From positions 16,929 through 80,928 of the forward strand of contig NZ_CABVHJ010000008.1 of the NCBI RefSeq assembly GCF_902497745.1: 64,000 nt of DNA, in the 5' to 3' direction. Below are positions 61,588 through 64,000 of the stretch, piece by piece. The stretch is from Pseudomonas fluorescens. Lineage in GTDB: Bacteria; Pseudomonadota; Gammaproteobacteria; Pseudomonadales; Pseudomonadaceae. The number at the start of each line of letters is the position of its first letter. The first letter of the stretch is position 1. Below the pieces are notes generated by a model. The model was given only the letters and a program-made list of their open reading frames with translations. It was not told where the DNA came from and searched no databases. The translations under genes and the position numbers were made by a program.

Positions 61588-61846
61588 GACGTCGTCCTCA
61601 GGCAAGGGCAGTGACTGCGTCTGGCAACGATAGACCCGTGCGGCCAGAGCGCCAGCACCGTTTGGCTGACACGCAAAACCCTGGCGGATTTCGCCCGCGT
61701 ATTTTTTCGCCGGCCAGCTAAGATTCAAGGATGCTGAACCTTATCCCGGCCAGACCGGTCGATAGCTGCAACCCCAACCCGGTTTGCCGGCGCCCTTTTA
61801 ACCGAGGGTGATACCCGGCTTGCATCACTTTCTGGAGAACGCCCCC

Positions 61847-62569
61847 GTGATATCGACCGTACACATCGCCAGGCTCAAAGCATGGGGCGCCCATGGTTTT
61901 ACCGCGACTGGCGTGGTCACCGCATTTCTGGCCACCCTCGCCCTGTTGGAAAACCAGCCGACCCACTGCCTGATGTGGCTGGGCGTGGCGTTGATTGTCG
62001 ACGGCCTCGACGGCGCACTGGCGCGCAAGGTCAACGTGCAATCGGTGCTGCCGAGCTTCGACGGTTCGATCCTTGATCTGGTGATCGATTACCTGACATA
62101 CGTGTTCATCCCGGCGCTGTTCATCTATCGCTACATTCCGCTGCCCGACTACACCCTGCTGCTGACGGTGTCGCTGATTCTGGTGTCGTCGCTGTTCTGC
62201 TTCTGCAACGTCAACATGAAGAGCAAGGACAACTACTTTGTCGGGTTTCCTGCGGCGTGGAATGTGGTCGCGCTGTGTCTGTACATCATCGGGCCAGGAC
62301 CGTGGATCACTTTTCTGACGGTGATTGGTCTGGCGCTGCTGACCGTGACGCGGATGAAATTCCTGCACCCGTTCCGCGTACGGCGGTTCATGCCGATCAA
62401 CATTGCGGTGACGGCGATCTGGCTGCTGTGCAGTTTGTCGCTGGTACTCAACCATCCGGTCATCAACCCGTTGGTGATGGGTTTGTGGTTGCTGATGTCG
62501 GCGTACTTTCTGGGGATCTGCATCTGGCGCACGGCGCTGGAGTGGTTTGATCGGCCGCAGGTGAAATAG
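61847..62569 (+). CDS. pcs: Phosphatidylcholine synthase
   Basis: This 240-residue protein has seven or eight membrane helices and the CDP-alcohol phosphotransferase motif, here DGLDGALARKVNVQSVLPSF and DGSILDLVIDY. This matches Pcs, which makes phosphatidylcholine from CDP-diacylglycerol and choline. The GTG at 61847 with GGAG (61834) 9 bases upstream gives the typical ISTVHIARLKAWGAHGFTATG start; ATG-like codons further upstream are not preferred. The gene stands alone. Phosphatidylcholine affects envelope and host interaction in Pseudomonas. Confidence 0.92.
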   Translation: MISTVHIARLKAWGAHGFTATGVVTAFLATLALLENQPTHCLMWLGVALIVDGLDGALARKVNVQSVLPSFDGSILDLVIDYLTYVFIPALFIYRYIPLPDYTLLLTVSLILVSSLFCFCNVNMKSKDNYFVGFPAAWNVVALCLYIIGPGPWITFLTVIGLALLTVTRMKFLHPFRVRRFMPINIAVTAIWLLCSLSLVLNHPVINPLVMGLWLLMSAYFLGICIWRTALEWFDRPQVK

Positions 62570-62593
62570 GTCTTCCGCCCCAGCTACATTTAC

Positions 62594-62690
62594 CCTTGTG
62601 GGAGCGAGCTTGCTCGCGAAGACGGAGTGTCAGACAACATCTTTGTTGAATGACACAGCGCTTTCGCGAGCAGGCTCGCTCCCACAGGGG
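62594..62690. repeat. REP pair (REPIN), family B
   Basis: The arms CTTGTGGGAGCGAGCTTGCT and TCGCGAGCAGGCTCGCTCCC are inverted around a spacer of about 40 bases. Confidence 0.85.
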
Positions 62691-62721
62691 GATCACCACA
62701 AATTTGAAAATGGTGTGTGAC

Positions 62722-63534
62722 TCAGCGTTTAGTGATCACCACCTCCAGATACTCACTCGGCACCACCAGCGACTCCTCCCCCGCTCGATTCAAACGGTTG
62801 AGCAAATCTGCCAGATCATTTTCCAGCGCCTGCCCGCTCTCCGGCGGCAGTGCCGCGAAGGCCTTGTGCACCGGCCCGTACCAATGGCGGAAGATGTCGA
62901 TGAAATGCGCGGCCGAGCGATAGCGAAAGTTGAACTCGCGCCGTGTCACGCGCAGCAGAAAATCGCGGTCATCGAAATGCTTGTGCAGCCACGCATCGGA
63001 GCCCCAATTCGACGGCGGCTGAGCACCGGCAGGCGGTGGCAGATGCCGGCCGAGGGTCTTGAACATCTGGCCAACGAAACCTTCCGGCGTCCAGTTGGCC
63101 AGACCGATCCGCCCGCCACGGCGACAAACCCGGCCCAGTTCAGCAGCAGCCTTGTCCTGATCCGGTGCGAACATCACGCCAAAGGTCGACAGCACGGCGT
63201 CGTAGCTCTCATCGGCGAACGGCAGCGCTTCGGCATCGGCCACCTGAAACGTCACGTCCAGATGCTCCGCGCGGGCACGATCCTGGCCCCGCTCCAGCAG
63301 CGCCGCGACATAGTCGGTCGAGGTGACCAGACAACCGCGCCGCGCCGCCGCGAGCGTCGCATTACCATTGCCGGCAGCGACATCCAGCACCTCCTCGTCG
63401 CAACGCAGGTCGCAGGCTTCGGCGAGGTTTTCGCCGACAATTTGCAGGGTGGTGCCGATCACGGCGTAGTCGCCACTGGCCCAGGCGACTTTCTGGCGTT
63501 CCTTCAAGGCAGTGAGATCAATCGGGGTACTCAT
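62722..63534 (-). CDS. Class I SAM-dependent methyltransferase (UbiE/COQ5-like)
   Basis: This 270-residue protein has the SAM motif EVLDVAAGNGNATLAAARRG (about residues 47-66) and ADAEALPFADESYDAVLSTFG. The C-terminal helical region ends VVPSEYLEVVITKR. The acceptor is unknown. The start at 63534 lies 33 bases downstream of the DUF4242 gene, probably one operon. Confidence 0.88.
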   Translation of the reverse strand: MSTPIDLTALKERQKVAWASGDYAVIGTTLQIVGENLAEACDLRCDEEVLDVAAGNGNATLAAARRGCLVTSTDYVAALLERGQDRARAEHLDVTFQVADAEALPFADESYDAVLSTFGVMFAPDQDKAAAELGRVCRRGGRIGLANWTPEGFVGQMFKTLGRHLPPPAGAQPPSNWGSDAWLHKHFDDRDFLLRVTRREFNFRYRSAAHFIDIFRHWYGPVHKAFAALPPESGQALENDLADLLNRLNRAGEESLVVPSEYLEVVITKR

Positions 63535-63567
63535 GAACGTGAGCTCCGCTACAAGTTGGATCGGTGG

Positions 63568-63840
63568 TTATTCGGCGGTGGTCGGGTCGATGACCGTCAT
63601 CACACGCTCCACACTGTTGGCGGGAAAGCCACCAAGCCTTGCATGTTCACGCACTTGCTCTTCATCCGGCGCGATGTACACGCAATAGATTTTGTCTGCG
63701 GTGACATAGCTCTGCAGCCACTGCACCTGCGGACCGAGTTCGCGCAATACATCACAAGACGTTTTCGACACGGCTTTGAGTTCTGCTTCCGATAGCTTCC
63801 CGGCCCCTGGAATCTCGCGTTCAATCACGAATTTAGGCAT
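63568..63840 (-). CDS. DUF4242 (nickel-binding-like) protein
   Basis: This 90-residue protein is DUF4242: PKFVIEREIPGAGKLSEAELKAVSKTSCDVLRELG and IYCVYIAPDEEQVREHARLGGFPANSV match, including the HARLGG part of the SCO4226-like nickel-binding family. No signal peptide. A methyltransferase gene lies 33 bases downstream. Function unknown. Confidence 0.85.
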   Translation of the reverse strand: MPKFVIEREIPGAGKLSEAELKAVSKTSCDVLRELGPQVQWLQSYVTADKIYCVYIAPDEEQVREHARLGGFPANSVERVMTVIDPTTAE

Positions 63841-64000
63841 GGCAACCTCGCGCTCTTGTTATGGGGCAAGGCCGGCAGTGACCCTGCTCACGCACTATCG
63901 CGCCGAGACCGCTCTGCGTCCCTGCCAATCGTCTGGCCACCCCGTAAAACCGGGGGTTTGCCGATGAGCGGTGGAAATCTGTAAAGCGTCTGGAACACCT

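Noticed and set aside
1..64000. CRISPR array, tRNA or rRNA genes
   Set aside because: No regularly spaced identical repeats and no tRNA or rRNA signature were seen by eye.

Overview
The window is chromosomal DNA of a Pseudomonas of the fluorescens group. I infer this from the GC-rich codon use, the two REP families typical of that group (one with its RAYT transposase), an 869-residue AcnB with a GTG start, a phosphatidylcholine synthase, a DUF1652 protein and a DUF2388 protein. No rRNA, tRNA or CRISPR array was recognised.

Layout. 1-2146: edge of a likely genomic island. It holds the 5' part of a type ISP-like restriction/helicase gene and a complete miaE, next to a 5' fragment of a second miaE. 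2305-9557: core genes (universal stress protein, DUF1289 protein, acnB, an amino-acid permease with an ArgR-like operator, two small membrane proteins, a tautomerase). 9581-10302: a probable transcription attenuator with a 29-codon leader peptide ahead of a cysteine hydrolase. 10649-12715: two exported proteins and a 2-hydroxyacid dehydrogenase. 12712-32833: a type VI secretion locus built as two divergent transcription units, tssJ-tssK-tssL-tssM-tssA leftward and tssB-tssC-hcp-tssE-tssF-tssG-tssH-unknown-vgrG-MORN rightward, closed by a convergent PAAR-like gene. 33024-40787: metabolic and regulatory genes. 40918-47377: a second vgrG with an effector/immunity island: a VRR-NUC-type nuclease candidate with a hydrophobic C-terminus, a DUF3396 immunity protein and two tandem PoNi-type immunity proteins. 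47414-64000: core and accessory genes, among them nudix, mqo, a chemoreceptor, sodC, ligD, a heme-oxygenase-like diiron enzyme, RAYT, pcs and two methyltransferases.

How the genes work together. The main T6SS locus encodes the baseplate (TssA, E, F, G, K), membrane complex (TssJ, L, M), sheath (TssB, C), tube (Hcp), recycling ATPase (TssH) and spike (VgrG, PAAR-like). The second vgrG island 8 kb away would supply an alternative spike with a DNase cargo and protection against it. Two members of the immunity cassette share a C-terminal module ending in a 33-nt identical DNA repeat, and the two PoNi genes have no PoNe effector beside them. I consider this cassette, the attenuator at 9591-9727 and the split miaE the most interesting parts of the window.
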